A DNA stretch of 64,000 bases from positions 2,561,501 through 2,625,500 of the forward strand of contig NZ_CP128494.1 in assembly GCF_030369615.1 (NCBI RefSeq), written 5' to 3'. Every line of letters begins with the position of its first letter. The stretch's first letter is position 1. Both the position numbers and the translations under genes were made by a program. Of the stretch, positions 27,362-38,500 are shown piece by piece. The notes beneath the pieces are model-generated. The model did no database searches. It was not told where the DNA came from and worked only from the letters and a program-made list of their open reading frames with translations. The DNA comes from Geobacillus stearothermophilus ATCC 12980. Its GTDB lineage: Bacteria > Bacillota > Bacilli > Bacillales > Anoxybacillaceae.

Positions 27362-28975
27362 GTAACTATTCAGCCACATCATAAAGTGAGCTGAATATTT
27401 TCTTCTTTCCTTGTCTATGATGTGAATATTGATAGACAAGGAGGTGAATCGCATGTTGACGGTACAACAAGCTGTATTTACAGTTGAGAGCTTAATCGGC
27501 AAAGTTCAACAACAAAAACAGCTCATTCATCAACTCATTCAAGAAAATGAACATTTGCGTCACGAAAACAAACAGCTACGCAAAGAAAATGAACAACTGA
27601 AGTACCGTGTTCAAGAGCTGGAAGCACGCACGAAAAAAAAACAGCTCCAATAGCCATTTGCCCCCATCTTCTGACCGTTTTGAGAAAAAGCGTTCCTCCC
27701 GCGAGCCGTCTGGCAAAAAGCCTGGTGGGCAAGAGGGACATGAGGGGAAGACGCTCCGTCAAGTGGAACATCCACATCATCGTGTCGTCCACCGTGTGCA
27801 TACGTGTCAAGGATGTGGAGCTTCTTTGCGTGAAGTCAAACCGTTCAAAGTCGATATCCGTCAAGTGTTTGATGTCCCTCCTGTGGCGATCGAGGTGACA
27901 CAACATGAACGTGAAGTGAAATCGTGTCCACATTGTCGATGCGTGCAACAAGCCGAATTCCCATCCCATGTCACGAATCATGTGCAATACGGTCCACGGC
28001 TCACGGCGCTCGTTGTTTATTTACATCATATCCAATTGATCCCGTACAAGCGTTTAAGTGATACAATCGAAGCGTTATATCAACACTCGATTAGTACAGG
28101 AACCCTTGCCAATATGGTGAAACGAGGACGCGAAGCGCTGGAATCAAATATGGACATCATCGAAGACGCCTTACTTGAATCCAACATCCTGCATGTCGAT
28201 GAAACGAGTTTGCGCATCAATGGGAAACTCGCATGGGTGCATGTCGCGTGTACATCGAGATATACATACTTGGCTCCTCACGCTTCTCGTGGAAAAAAAG
28301 CGACCGATGAGATCGGGATTCTTCCCCGATATGAAGGGACGATGATGCACGATGCGTTCGGTACGTATCCGAAATACACACATGCCACCCATGCCCTTTG
28401 TCATGCCCACCATTTGCGTGAGTTAAAAGGATTCATCGAACAGGGGCATACGTGGGCGATGCGCATGACCACGTTTCTGTTAGCCGCCAAGCAAGCCGTC
28501 GAAGCCCATCACGGTGCACTTTCCGAAGAAGAAGCGAGACGGTGGGAACGAGTGTATGATCGCATCCTAGAAAGAGCACAACACCGATTAGAAACGATGA
28601 CGCCTCTTCCGAAAAAAGCACTCGCTTTTGTTCGACGCCTTCAAAAACGAAAGGAAGAAGCGCTGCGTTTCTTACGTGAAGTACATGTTCCCTTTGACAA
28701 CAACCAAGCCGAACGCGATCTTCGCATGGTTAAAGTCAAAGAGAACATTTCGGGTACATTTCGCGAAGAAACATTCGCGCAGTCGTTTTGCATCGCAAGA
28801 AGCATCGTTTCCACACTGACGAAACACGAAAAAAACGTGTGGGATTCGTTATGTCTTCTGTTGGCAGGCGAAACGATCGATCGAGTTCTTTCCGCTACCT
28901 AGGGCATTTTCTATGACCGAAATGCCCTATTTGTGCTGGGCTTTTTTATACACTAGCACTGGGGTGAATAGTTAC
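27362..28975 (+). mobile_element. IS66-family element, ISBst12-like, copy 1
   Basis: 1614 bp bounded by inverted repeats GTAACTATTCA (left, then GCC) and its complement (right, GGGGTGAATAGTTAC), flanked by the 8-bp duplication GGTGCAGG (27354-27361 and 28976-28983). One transposase frame only, as in the ISBst12 group of IS66, with no tnpA/tnpB accessory genes. A hairpin AGGGCATTT/AAATGCCCT stands near the right end. Apart from one extra A in a poly-A tract it appears identical to copy 2. Confidence 0.93.
27453..28902 (+). pseudogene. IS66-family transposase, frameshifted (copy 1)
   Basis: The ATG at 27453 lies five bases after GGAGGTGA. The N-terminal leucine-zipper-like coiled coil (about 20-70) is followed by a tract of nine A at about 27632-27640; copy 2 has eight. 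The extra base shifts the frame and stops translation at 27653. The rest, in the other frame, holds a zinc-ribbon C-x2-C pair, the IS66 catalytic domain (H-V-D-E-T, L-C-H-A-H-H-L-R-E-L) and N-N-Q-A-E-R-D-L-R. Slippage on the A-tract could still give some full-length protein, but the intact copy shows that eight A is the working form. Confidence 0.85.
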
Positions 28976-29607
28976 GGTGCAGGGACAGATCGGCAAATTA
29001 ACTGTTTTGAAAGATACCGAGCTTTATAAGTTACAAGGAGAGAAGAAAGTCTACGTCAGAACGTTAAAAACCGGCGGAGTCTATCGCATTTACACGTTTA
29101 AACCTGGCATGTTAGGTTTAGGCGGCGGATATTATGTCGATCGCGATGCCCGGGTAAAATACGAAACTCCTTCCAAAGCAAAACTCAATCAAGTTAAAAT
29201 AGAACAGCTGTTCCGTGGAGTAAAACTCGGCATGTCCACTTCTCAAGTCAAGAAGTTGGAAACCGCAAAATTTATCCTACAAGAAAATATAGACGGCGTC
29301 CAAGCTTGGGTCTATTCGACTTCTCTTTTCGGATATCATACGCTGCTCGTCTATGGATTTGAGAACGGAAAGCTTGCCTTCTACGGCTACTCGTTCGATG
29401 CCGGCCAGGAGTATACAAACGATCAGCTCACAGCGATTTATAACAATCTGAAACAACAGCTCATCACGCTATTTGGAAACCAGTATGAACAGTCCGATTC
29501 TGGCCAAGGCTACCCGCCTGCACTCGCATTTCACAAAGACGGCCTTGTGATTGCCCTTTCCTATGATGCGGACGGGTTGGCGGTTACGGTCACGAGTGAA
29601 CAATAAC

Positions 29608-29961
29608 GTGCAAAAAGCGAGGCTGCCCTATTGATTCGGACTGCCTCGCTTTCTGTTTTTACTTCCCATTCACCAACTTCAACTTCTCCTTTGACGGCGT
29701 TTCGTAGCGGATGTGCGTGTCGATGTCGGTCACGTAATACCCGCCGCCGACCGCGTACTGCCCGCCGAAGCGCGCGTCATACCCGTAGACGCGGTACACT
29801 TCCCCAGGCTGTAAGATGCGGACGAACACAAGGCGCCCATCCTTCGTCCGTTTCCATAGATTGATCGGCTTTTGCACCGTCAAGCGGCCGATTTGCCCTT
29901 TTTTCAACTCCACGCCATCCCAGTAGACTTTTTTCACTTGGCCTGGAGGAGTGGTTGGCTT
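29608..29961. repeat. 354-bp dispersed repeat, copy A
   Basis: Covers the terminator and the 3' end of the pullulanase gene (surface domain plus the T-T-P-P-G-Q-V-K-K linker). It is nearly identical, base for base, to 39747-40100, and about 210 bases of it recur at 36716-36929. Confidence 0.9.
29612..29660. terminator. Bidirectional terminator
   Basis: AAAGCGAGGC pairs with GCCTCGCTTT, with A-run left and T-run (CTGTTTTT) right. It ends both the interrupted gene on the plus strand and the pullulanase gene on the minus strand. The same structure recurs at 39750-39797. Confidence 0.85.
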
Positions 29962-32900
29962 TCTCGGTTTCTCTTTTGGTTTCGATGGAGACGGTTTTTG
30001 CGGCGGTCTGGATGGAGGCGCTTCGTTTCCCGGTGGAGCTGTGCCGCCCGGCGGAACGCTCCCCCCAGGGGATGCGCCATCCGATGGACCACCGCTGCCC
30101 GGAGAGGTGCCGTTGCCTGGTGTTGCCCCTCCGTCATGGGACGGCGTTTCGCTTCCCGGAGAATCGCCGTTGCTTGGCGGCGTTGTCAACTTCCCTTCAC
30201 GCAACTGCTTCGTCTCCAAATTTAGCACGTAATCTTTCGTATTTTTCGCAATGGCTCCACCGTCGTTTTTGAACACGGCTGCTTTGCTTTCCGCTGACGG
30301 TTCGATATGGATCGCCACTTCTTTTTGCTGCGGAGCCGGCGTAAAGGTGTAGACAAATGCCATCTGATCATTGATCGGCACCCGCTCGCCATTGATCGTC
30401 AAAACACCGTTTTTAATGGCATTGCCCTTGATCGTCACTTGACTCCCTTGTTTTTGCACCTCTTCGATGACCACCGGCATATCAATCCAGCGCAAAATGC
30501 GGTCTTCCACAACCATCGTATTGTTTCCTTCATTGTGAACGGTCACTTTCAAATCCGTGCCGATCGAGCCGTATCCATAATAACTGACATCATCATCCCC
30601 AACGTCTGCAGGCGTATGATCAGCCAGCCCTTCCTGATCCCACGACCCGCCTTTCACATACTTATACGTGATCGTTTCCCCTTCTTGCACTTCAGTTGTA
30701 AATTGCCAATCAGGCGTCACCGCTCCATTGCGCGACATTTCCCATGCCCCTGTGTTCCAGCCGTTCAGGCTGTTCGGAATCGTAATGCGGGCATCGAGCG
30801 GCGTATAATCCGGCGCTTTCACTTTAAAAATCACCTTCACCATCACAATGTCCGGCGTCACCTTGACCGTGTTCGACTCCACAACATTGCCGGCGCGGTC
30901 ATACAACTTGACAACATACGTGTACTCGGTGCCGTTTTCGACATCGTAGTCTGTAAATGAATCGCCGATCGAAGTGGTTGTATGCACGATATCACCGTTG
31001 CGCTCGATGACTAACAAATAAGCATCTCCATCTTTTTTCCCAACAAACGTCCATGATAAATTCACTTGTCCGGATTCAACCGCAGGCTGCCGCAGCTCGA
31101 TGGCGTCTGCTGGCGCTATTTGGTCGCTGCTGTCTGCCGCAAACGTCACTTGCTTCTCTGCTGTATACACCCATTCCTTGCCGAGATTGGTCGTCAGCGC
31201 ATAACGATACGTATACGTCCCTGCGGCGAGCGGAGTGAAGGAAGCCCGGAACACGTTGGCGTCGCCGTCTTGTCCTTGGTAGGACGCTCTGTATTCTTTC
31301 CATTTTTCGTCATGCGGGCCTTTCACTTGCAACACCGCTTGCAACCCATCGGCTGCTCCTTTGCTTGTCACACCGTCGATGTTCACTTTGACATCGATTG
31401 GTTGCGGCTGGGACAAGTCGAGTGTGGCATTGCTTAACGTGGTCACGAACTGGACATTGTCGCTCGTCAGCGGATAATGAGGAACGACGCGATTCGTTTC
31501 CACCTTTGGCGACTCATTCCCGTTCTCATCGACGGCGGTAACGGCAAAGTAATACGCAGTCCCGTTCGCCAACGAATCGATCGTCACGGAAGTCTCGTTC
31601 GTTTCCACCGCTAACGTATAACCAGCCCCTTGAATGGTTGATTGGTACACCCGATACTTCGACGCTTGCCCTTCCCAAGTAAGCGTCACGCGACCAACCG
31701 CGGCGCTTGCCTCCAAACTTCTGACCGCGGCAGGTATTTTCACCGTCACCGTCCCAAACATCATCCGTCCATCCAGGGCCGGAATCGTGACCGTCAACGT
31801 TCCGCCAGCGACCGTGGCTTTCTCGCCATCATGCAACTCATCCGTGAGTACGGTGCCATTCGGAAGCAACGAAGCGACGTCAAGCGCCACCGTCTTGTCC
31901 TCATTGCCGCGGTTGACGGCAATGAGCGCCACTTCACGCCCGTATTGGCGGGCAAATACGTATACATCCCCTTGCGCATACACCGTCTTGATGTCGCCAT
32001 GGGCCAACAACGATTGATGGCGCTGGCGAATGTGCCCCACTTTCTGATAATGGGACAACAGATTTTGATCTTCTTTGCCCCACGGATACGTGCGGCGGTT
32101 GTCTGGGTCTTTTGAGCCTGTTACTCCCGCTTCATCGCCGTAATAAATCGTCGGCGCCCCCGGATATCCCATCTGCAAAATCGCCGCTAGCTTGAGCCTC
32201 TTTTTCCCAAGTTCCTCATTATAATTCGGATCAAGCTCCGCCCGCTCGGATGAATCCGTTCCGTTCCCAAGCAGAAAGACCGCCCGCGCCGTGTCATGCG
32301 AACCGATTAAGTTCATCAGCGCATAAAACGCTTCACTTGGGTAGTCTTCTCTTATGGCCGTCAGCCGTTTGTCCGCCTCTTCTGCATTTCCGTTTTTCAA
32401 AAAGTCAAGCACCGCCCCGCGGAACCGGTAGTTCATCACGGAATCGTACTGGTCGCCTAGAAAATATTTCGATGCGTCATCCCAAATTTCCCCTAAAATG
32501 AGCGGCTGCTCCCTCTCTTTTAACGTCGGACCGCGGTCGTACGACCCTTGAAGCAATTCTTGGCGGAACTCGCGCCAAAACGCCGGATCCACCTCATTCG
32601 CTACATCCAACCGCCACCCAGAGGCGCCGCGGGCAATCCAGCTTTTCGCCACCGAATCCGATTCACGGAAAATGTAATTCGCGAGCGCATCGTTGTTTAA
32701 TTCACTCGGATACGATACCTTCTCCCCTATCACGGACTTAAACTCAGGCAAGCTGTCATAGCCCCACCATGACTGATACTTATAACGACCATCGACTTTT
32801 TCGTTTTCAATATTGAACCAAAGATGAAACCCATACGGGCTGAACGTCTGTCCCTCTTGTTTGAACTTCTCTTCCACTTGTCTCCGCGCTTCTTCCTCGC

Positions 32901-34611
32901 TCAATCCTTTTTCATTCATCAAATCGTAAACCGCTTCCCAATATTCATACGCGCCGACGGTCGGATAGCGGTGGTAGCGGTCAAAGTAAATCGAATCGTC
33001 GGATACGTGGTTGAACACCCCGTCTAAGATGAGATGCATTCCCCGGTTCGCAAGCGCTTGCACAAACGATTGGAATTCTTCCGGGGAACCGAACATCGGA
33101 TCCAATTCTTTGTAATTGCTCGCATCATATTTATGGTTCGATGGCGCATTGGCGATCGGATTTAAGTAAATCGTGTTCACCCCAAGCGACTGCAAATAAT
33201 CCAACTTTTGTTCAATTCCGGCGATGTCTCCGCCGAAAAAGTCATTCGACCATTCGCCGTCGCCATCGTAGCCGCTCGTTCCTTTCAGGCGCGGATTATC
33301 GGGCAAATCCGACCAATCGCGATGCTCAATCGGCTGCGCCCCGCGTGCCTGCTGCTTGCTGTTGTCGTTGGAAGGATTGCCGTTAAAGAACCGATCCGGG
33401 AAAATTTGATACACAACCGCTTCTTTCATCCAGTCGGGCGTCCTGTAATCCGGATCATACACCGTCAACTGGAACAGCTCTGCACGGCTGTCCACGGCTT
33501 TCCCCCATTGCCCTTCTTGCGTATCTTCGCCGTATTCCACTTTCGTTCCGGCATCTTGAGCAATAAATTTATACCCGTACACCCCGGGCGTCGAAGGGGT
33601 GAACACAGCCTCCCAATATTCATCATCCCCGAGCACGCCGACTTTTTCCATCGTGTAGACGTTGGCCGTGCCGGTCGTCGTATTTTTCACATACACATCC
33701 GCTTTCGTCAAATCGCCTTTTTTCGCCGCTAAGCGAAGCGTCACCTTCGTTCCCGCTTTCACCGCCCCAAACGGCTGGCGGTACAACGTATCCCATGTAT
33801 TGTGTTTTAATCGGTCTTTCTGAACAACACCGTCAGAGCCATTGGGGTTGTAGTCGGTGTACACCTCTTTTGTTTTCGCATTGAAGAAGAATGTAATGAT
33901 CGTCGTTTCCAAAACATTTAAGCGTGCATTCTCTTGTGGGTAGCTCTCATTCCAATTGTTTCCGAGGACAATTTTATATTCATACGATCCTTTCGGCACC
34001 TGCGCCTTAAACGTGTACACCGAGTCAAAATCATCATCGGTCAACAGCGTCGTCGATGTCCCCGGAGTCCATCCGTTGCTCTCCCTCTCATAGCCGATGG
34101 CCGGCAGCACCGTCCCGACAAGACGCGGCTGTTTCTCCTTCGCAATCGCCGTATACCATGTCGAATCCGCGATCGCATGCGTCCGGTCATTGTAATAAAA
34201 CGTCACCTCGGTTTGCCGATCCAGCTTCAACACCAGATTTGCGCCATTGCGCCCACCGGCGCCGTAATTTTCATCCCAGCTGCCGTTGACCGCAATTTTG
34301 TACTCATAGGTCCCGGCTGGCAGCGTCCCGGTGAATGTATAAAGCCCATTCCCTTCATCATGCATCCTCGTCGCCAATGCCCCCGGGTCCCATTCCGCCG
34401 TATGGCCCAACTCATCTTGCAAATTGCCGACTAGCGTGATCGTCCGTGGCTGCGAGGCCGTGGATTCGGCCGTCCACCGATGCTCCCCATTCCCTAGAGC
34501 GCTAGAACTTCCTGTTTCGTTCGCAGCGGCAACCGCCTGGAAAGGAGTCAATGCCAGCAACAACACCGATGCCAAAACCAATGATAGCATTCTCCTTGCC
34601 CTCTTGATCAT
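29659..34611 (-). CDS. Exported amylopullulanase (GH13) with starch-binding domain and C-terminal surface domain
   Basis: Large extracellular enzyme of about 1650 residues hydrolysing alpha-1,6 and alpha-1,4 links in pullulan and starch. Order: signal peptide (about 1-30); two similar N-terminal beta modules (about 50-140 and 155-245); GH13 N-domain; catalytic barrel (about 385-830) with D-G-V-F-N-H, nucleophile Asp in G-W-R-L-D-V-A-N-E, acid Glu in L-G-E-I-W-D-D and I-G-S-H-D-T; fibronectin III-like domains; a CBM20-like domain (L-N-G-W-N-T-G-A-W); a Gly/Pro/Ser linker; and the recurring surface domain (last 90 residues). The ATG at 34611 has GGGAG six bases upstream; a TTG at 34641 is less likely. 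It is divergent from the alpha-amylase gene and shares its regulatory region. Confidence 0.93.
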   Translation of the reverse strand: MIKRARRMLSLVLASVLLLALTPFQAVAAANETGSSSALGNGEHRWTAESTASQPRTITLVGNLQDELGHTAEWDPGALATRMHDEGNGLYTFTGTLPAGTYEYKIAVNGSWDENYGAGGRNGANLVLKLDRQTEVTFYYNDRTHAIADSTWYTAIAKEKQPRLVGTVLPAIGYERESNGWTPGTSTTLLTDDDFDSVYTFKAQVPKGSYEYKIVLGNNWNESYPQENARLNVLETTIITFFFNAKTKEVYTDYNPNGSDGVVQKDRLKHNTWDTLYRQPFGAVKAGTKVTLRLAAKKGDLTKADVYVKNTTTGTANVYTMEKVGVLGDDEYWEAVFTPSTPGVYGYKFIAQDAGTKVEYGEDTQEGQWGKAVDSRAELFQLTVYDPDYRTPDWMKEAVVYQIFPDRFFNGNPSNDNSKQQARGAQPIEHRDWSDLPDNPRLKGTSGYDGDGEWSNDFFGGDIAGIEQKLDYLQSLGVNTIYLNPIANAPSNHKYDASNYKELDPMFGSPEEFQSFVQALANRGMHLILDGVFNHVSDDSIYFDRYHRYPTVGAYEYWEAVYDLMNEKGLSEEEARRQVEEKFKQEGQTFSPYGFHLWFNIENEKVDGRYKYQSWWGYDSLPEFKSVIGEKVSYPSELNNDALANYIFRESDSVAKSWIARGASGWRLDVANEVDPAFWREFRQELLQGSYDRGPTLKEREQPLILGEIWDDASKYFLGDQYDSVMNYRFRGAVLDFLKNGNAEEADKRLTAIREDYPSEAFYALMNLIGSHDTARAVFLLGNGTDSSERAELDPNYNEELGKKRLKLAAILQMGYPGAPTIYYGDEAGVTGSKDPDNRRTYPWGKEDQNLLSHYQKVGHIRQRHQSLLAHGDIKTVYAQGDVYVFARQYGREVALIAVNRGNEDKTVALDVASLLPNGTVLTDELHDGEKATVAGGTLTVTIPALDGRMMFGTVTVKIPAAVRSLEASAAVGRVTLTWEGQASKYRVYQSTIQGAGYTLAVETNETSVTIDSLANGTAYYFAVTAVDENGNESPKVETNRVVPHYPLTSDNVQFVTTLSNATLDLSQPQPIDVKVNIDGVTSKGAADGLQAVLQVKGPHDEKWKEYRASYQGQDGDANVFRASFTPLAAGTYTYRYALTTNLGKEWVYTAEKQVTFAADSSDQIAPADAIELRQPAVESGQVNLSWTFVGKKDGDAYLLVIERNGDIVHTTTSIGDSFTDYDVENGTEYTYVVKLYDRAGNVVESNTVKVTPDIVMVKVIFKVKAPDYTPLDARITIPNSLNGWNTGAWEMSRNGAVTPDWQFTTEVQEGETITYKYVKGGSWDQEGLADHTPADVGDDDVSYYGYGSIGTDLKVTVHNEGNNTMVVEDRILRWIDMPVVIEEVQKQGSQVTIKGNAIKNGVLTINGERVPINDQMAFVYTFTPAPQQKEVAIHIEPSAESKAAVFKNDGGAIAKNTKDYVLNLETKQLREGKLTTPPSNGDSPGSETPSHDGGATPGNGTSPGSGGPSDGASPGGSVPPGGTAPPGNEAPPSRPPQKPSPSKPKEKPRKPTTPPGQVKKVYWDGVELKKGQIGRLTVQKPINLWKRTKDGRLVFVRILQPGEVYRVYGYDARFGGQYAVGGGYYVTDIDTHIRYETPSKEKLKLVNGK

Positions 34612-34672
34612 CCCCCGCTCCCTTCTCCTTTGTTTGGCCAACTTCCTTCTCTCCTCTCCTTTTTATTTCTTT

Positions 34673-34711
34673 GTGCAATCGTTTGCACAAAATGGTTGGT
34701 GCAAACGATTT
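34673..34711. promoter_or_regulatory. Two LacI-family operator-like sites upstream of pullulanase
   Basis: TGCAATCGTTTGCA and TGCAAACGATTTCA lie 14 bases apart, both with a central CG flanked by TGCAA-type arms. The second has one mismatch to the cre consensus TGWAANCGNTNWCA, the first two. The arms also suit a MalR-like maltose regulator. They sit 60-100 bases before the pullulanase start. Confidence 0.6.
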
Positions 34712-34815
34712 CATCAATCTTTATCTTATACCAATAAACAGAATATTTCAACTATATTCCCCTCTGTTTTTTTATTTTCGATTCACTCCTAACTCAAAAT
34801 CGTTTAAATTCGATA

Positions 34816-34845
34816 TTGAAAACGATCACAAATAAAAATTATAAT
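34816..34845 (+). promoter_or_regulatory. amyS promoter with overlapping cre site
   Basis: TTGAAA (34816-34821), an 18-base spacer and TATAAT (34840-34845) form a sigma-A promoter. TGAAAACGATCACA at 34817-34830 matches the CcpA cre consensus TGWAANCGNTNWCA at every position and covers the -35 box, so glucose repression by CcpA is expected. Confidence 0.8.
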
Positions 34846-34942
34846 AGACGTAACCGTTCGAGGTTTTGCTTCCTGTTTACTCTTTTTATGCAATCATTTC
34901 CCTTCATTTTTTGGAATCCAAACCGTCGAATGTAACATTTGA

Positions 34943-36610
<1,668 letters not shown>

Positions 36611-36654
36611 TGCCTGCGATCGCGTTGTAAAGATATTCCGCTCTATCATTGAGA

Positions 36655-36712
36655 CAAAAAACACGGCCTTGCCCGCCATGAATGGCGGCACAAGGCCGTG
36701 TTTGATGTTACC
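36655..36712. terminator. Terminator after amyS
   Basis: AAACACGGCCTTG pairs with CAAGGCCGTGTTT, with an inner stem GCCGCC/GGCGGC-like part. The A-run at left also allows use on the minus strand. Confidence 0.8.
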
Positions 36713-36929
36713 ATCCATTTGCTTGCTTCAACTTCTCCTTTGACGGCGTTTCATAGCGGATGTGCGTGTCAATGTCTGTTACGTAATACCCGCCGCCGAC
36801 CGCGTACTGCCCACCGAAGCGCGCATCATACCCGTAGACGCGGTACACTTCCCCAGGCTGTAAGATGCGGACGAACACAAGGCGCCCATCCTTCGTCCGT
36901 TTCCATAGATTGATTGGCTTTTGCACCGT
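36708..36929 (-). pseudogene. Orphan C-terminal fragment of the shared surface domain
   Basis: The last 74 residues of the recurring surface domain, from V-Q-K-P-I-N-L-W to a stop after K-Q-A-N-G-W, with DNA almost identical to the pullulanase and 5'-nucleotidase copies. Homology ends sharply at 36929; the upstream sequence is unrelated and gives no start or signal peptide. It is the tail of a lost exported-enzyme gene, cut off by a deletion or insertion. Confidence 0.85.
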
Positions 36930-37032
36930 TTGATGATTGTACCGTGATTTTCTTCGCGAGGAAGTGAGACGAAATGACGATTTTCGACCTTTGAACCATT
37001 TCATATATGTCTCAAACATTCCTGGGTTACCA

Positions 37033-37598
37033 TTAAATCCCTAGTTGAAATTCGTGTACAGTATATTTGCTTTTTGTCACAACTCCCGGGTGCCGCAATG
37101 TTTCATGCACGTTCTCATGATACAACCGAACGTTTTCATTCATGACCTTCCACTCAACCGATCGTTGATGGCAAAACCCATCGATATCATTGTCGAGATG
37201 TTTCACATAGCGATAGGGGCTAATGATCCCAATGCTGAGCCATGCTCCATTGCGAACCAACACGATATCCCCTTGTTCCATCGTATGGACAAACGCCCAG
37301 ATTGCGCCAAGAGCGTTGCCAAGCTTCGCCCCCGAATAATGGTACACGTTGCGCAATCGCTCTTTCCGTTCATCTTTGCTTATGCCGTCCAAATTGCCAA
37401 TCAGCGGCCAGCCAATCCCAATGACCTGGTCGCGAATGAATTCGTCGTACCGCTGAAAAAAAGCGGTACACGTTGATCGCCGTCAGCCAGTTTTTCTTGT
37501 CTAATTTTTGTCAGGCTCTCAGATATTACTGCTCCATTCATTTCGTCTACCCTATGCTTTTCTAATTTTTGAGCTGTTGTCTTCTTCGTTACTCCCAT
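37033..37598 (-). pseudogene. Frameshifted gene downstream of abiEii, GIGWP-type domain
   Basis: Starts with ATG at 37598, overlapping the end of abiEii, and reads M-G-V-T-K-K-T-T-A-Q-K-L. At a run of seven A on the plus strand (about 37456-37462) the frame is lost; adding one base would join it to F-Q-R-Y-D-E-F-I-R-D-Q-V-I-G-I-G-W-P and on to the stop at 37033, about 188 residues. V-I-G-I-G-W-P followed by G-D-I-V-L-V-R-N resembles the N-terminal PUA/EVE-like parts of some restriction enzymes and McrB-type proteins, but I am not sure. Low GC, like the neighbouring toxin-antitoxin genes. Confidence 0.5.
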
Positions 37599-38500
37599 TT
37601 AAGAGTCCGGCTATTCCACATTTTCCAATATTCATTTTCTTTTAAAATTGAGTCATATACAGGAAAAAGAAAATCTCGAATTTTCTCCATGACGAAGGGA
37701 AACTGTAGATCTTCTTTTATACCCGTTCTTTGCAAAAATGCCTTCCACTGTTTGTTTCGGCTCTCATCTTCTGCAAAAGAAGATGAAAACACAGGATGTT
37801 CTTTTTCTAAATTCGTTCGACGTCTTTGAAAGGTTTCAAATATGGCTTCCCATAAAACACGTCCATCAAAATTCTCGGTTGATAAAAGCGTGAAAACATC
37901 ATAAAAATCCTTCATTCTACTGTTGACAACAGATAGTGAGATCATCGCCTCAAACTTTTCAGCTATTACTGAATAAGTTGAGTAGACTCGAATCTCCGGG
38001 GGCTTCATATTTAATAAAGTAGGATACTGCATCTCTTGTGGTTTTGGGATCACGACATCACCAAATCCAATATCCAGTTGCAATTGCTTTTTTATTTTGC
38101 CAAGTGCTGCCGGAATTTTAATACGAATCCCTTCATAATCAGCACCCTCTTTAATTCGTTCAGCCGTAATGCCCTTTACATCAAATTCGACTCCATCTTC
38201 TTCAGTGGCTAACGCACAAATGGACTCAAACGCAGTTTTGATATATTGAATATCATTCGAAATTTGTCTGGCTAAAAAGTCAATATCTTTGGTTGGCCTA
38301 GATTTAAATTGTGTTAAGGAAAATAAAAAGAGACCGCCTTTTAGAACAAATTGATCCCGATAATGAGAAATGGAAAGTCGATATAGCAACCTTTCTTGAA
38401 AATACAACAATAAAATGAAATCAAAGGTTTTTCCGCTTTGTTTAGCAATATTCTTTAGTCTTTCTCCAACTGAAGCAGGTATATTTTTAATATTTCCCAT
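37589..38500 (-). CDS. abiEii: Nucleotidyltransferase toxin AbiEii
   Basis: Type IV toxin-antitoxin / abortive infection effector of 303 residues, a nucleotidyltransferase acting in the cytoplasm. The fold's signature is L-K-G-G-L-F-L-F followed by R-P-T-K-D-I-D-F (metal-binding aspartates), and later V-I-A-E-K-F-E-A-M and R-M-K-D-F-Y-D. AbiE toxins stop growth of phage-infected cells; some members modify tRNA. It overlaps the antitoxin gene by one base, so the pair is co-translated. Low GC content suggests acquisition by transfer. Confidence 0.9.
   Translation of the reverse strand: MGNIKNIPASVGERLKNIAKQSGKTFDFILLLYFQERLLYRLSISHYRDQFVLKGGLFLFSLTQFKSRPTKDIDFLARQISNDIQYIKTAFESICALATEEDGVEFDVKGITAERIKEGADYEGIRIKIPAALGKIKKQLQLDIGFGDVVIPKPQEMQYPTLLNMKPPEIRVYSTYSVIAEKFEAMISLSVVNSRMKDFYDVFTLLSTENFDGRVLWEAIFETFQRRRTNLEKEHPVFSSSFAEDESRNKQWKAFLQRTGIKEDLQFPFVMEKIRDFLFPVYDSILKENEYWKMWNSRTLKWE

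Larger units (their letters stand above)
27241..29606 (+). pseudogene. Exported protein gene with shared surface domain, split by IS66 element
   Basis: The ATG at 27241 follows GAGAGGAG and opens a signal peptide and the first residues of the recurring surface domain (V-W-W-N-G-M-E-L-V-Q-G). The IS inserted at 27362 cuts the reading here, adding six foreign residues and a stop. The frame resumes after the element as Q-I-G-K-L-T-V-L-K-D-T and runs to TAA at 29604-29606, through G-L-G-G-G-Y-Y-V and Y-E-T-P-S-K-A-K-L and then about 135 residues of unknown alpha/beta sequence. Removing the element and one copy of the 8-bp duplication restores about 248 residues. The downstream half has no start of its own. 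Confidence 0.88.

Noticed and set aside
27453..28902. Programmed frameshift as normal expression of the transposase
   Set aside because: The second copy has one uninterrupted 482-codon frame with eight A, so the nine-A form is more simply a mutation.
29659..34611. Many long open frames on the plus strand opposite the pullulanase
   Set aside because: They are shadows caused by the GC-rich codon pattern of the minus-strand gene; none has a ribosome site or family resemblance.
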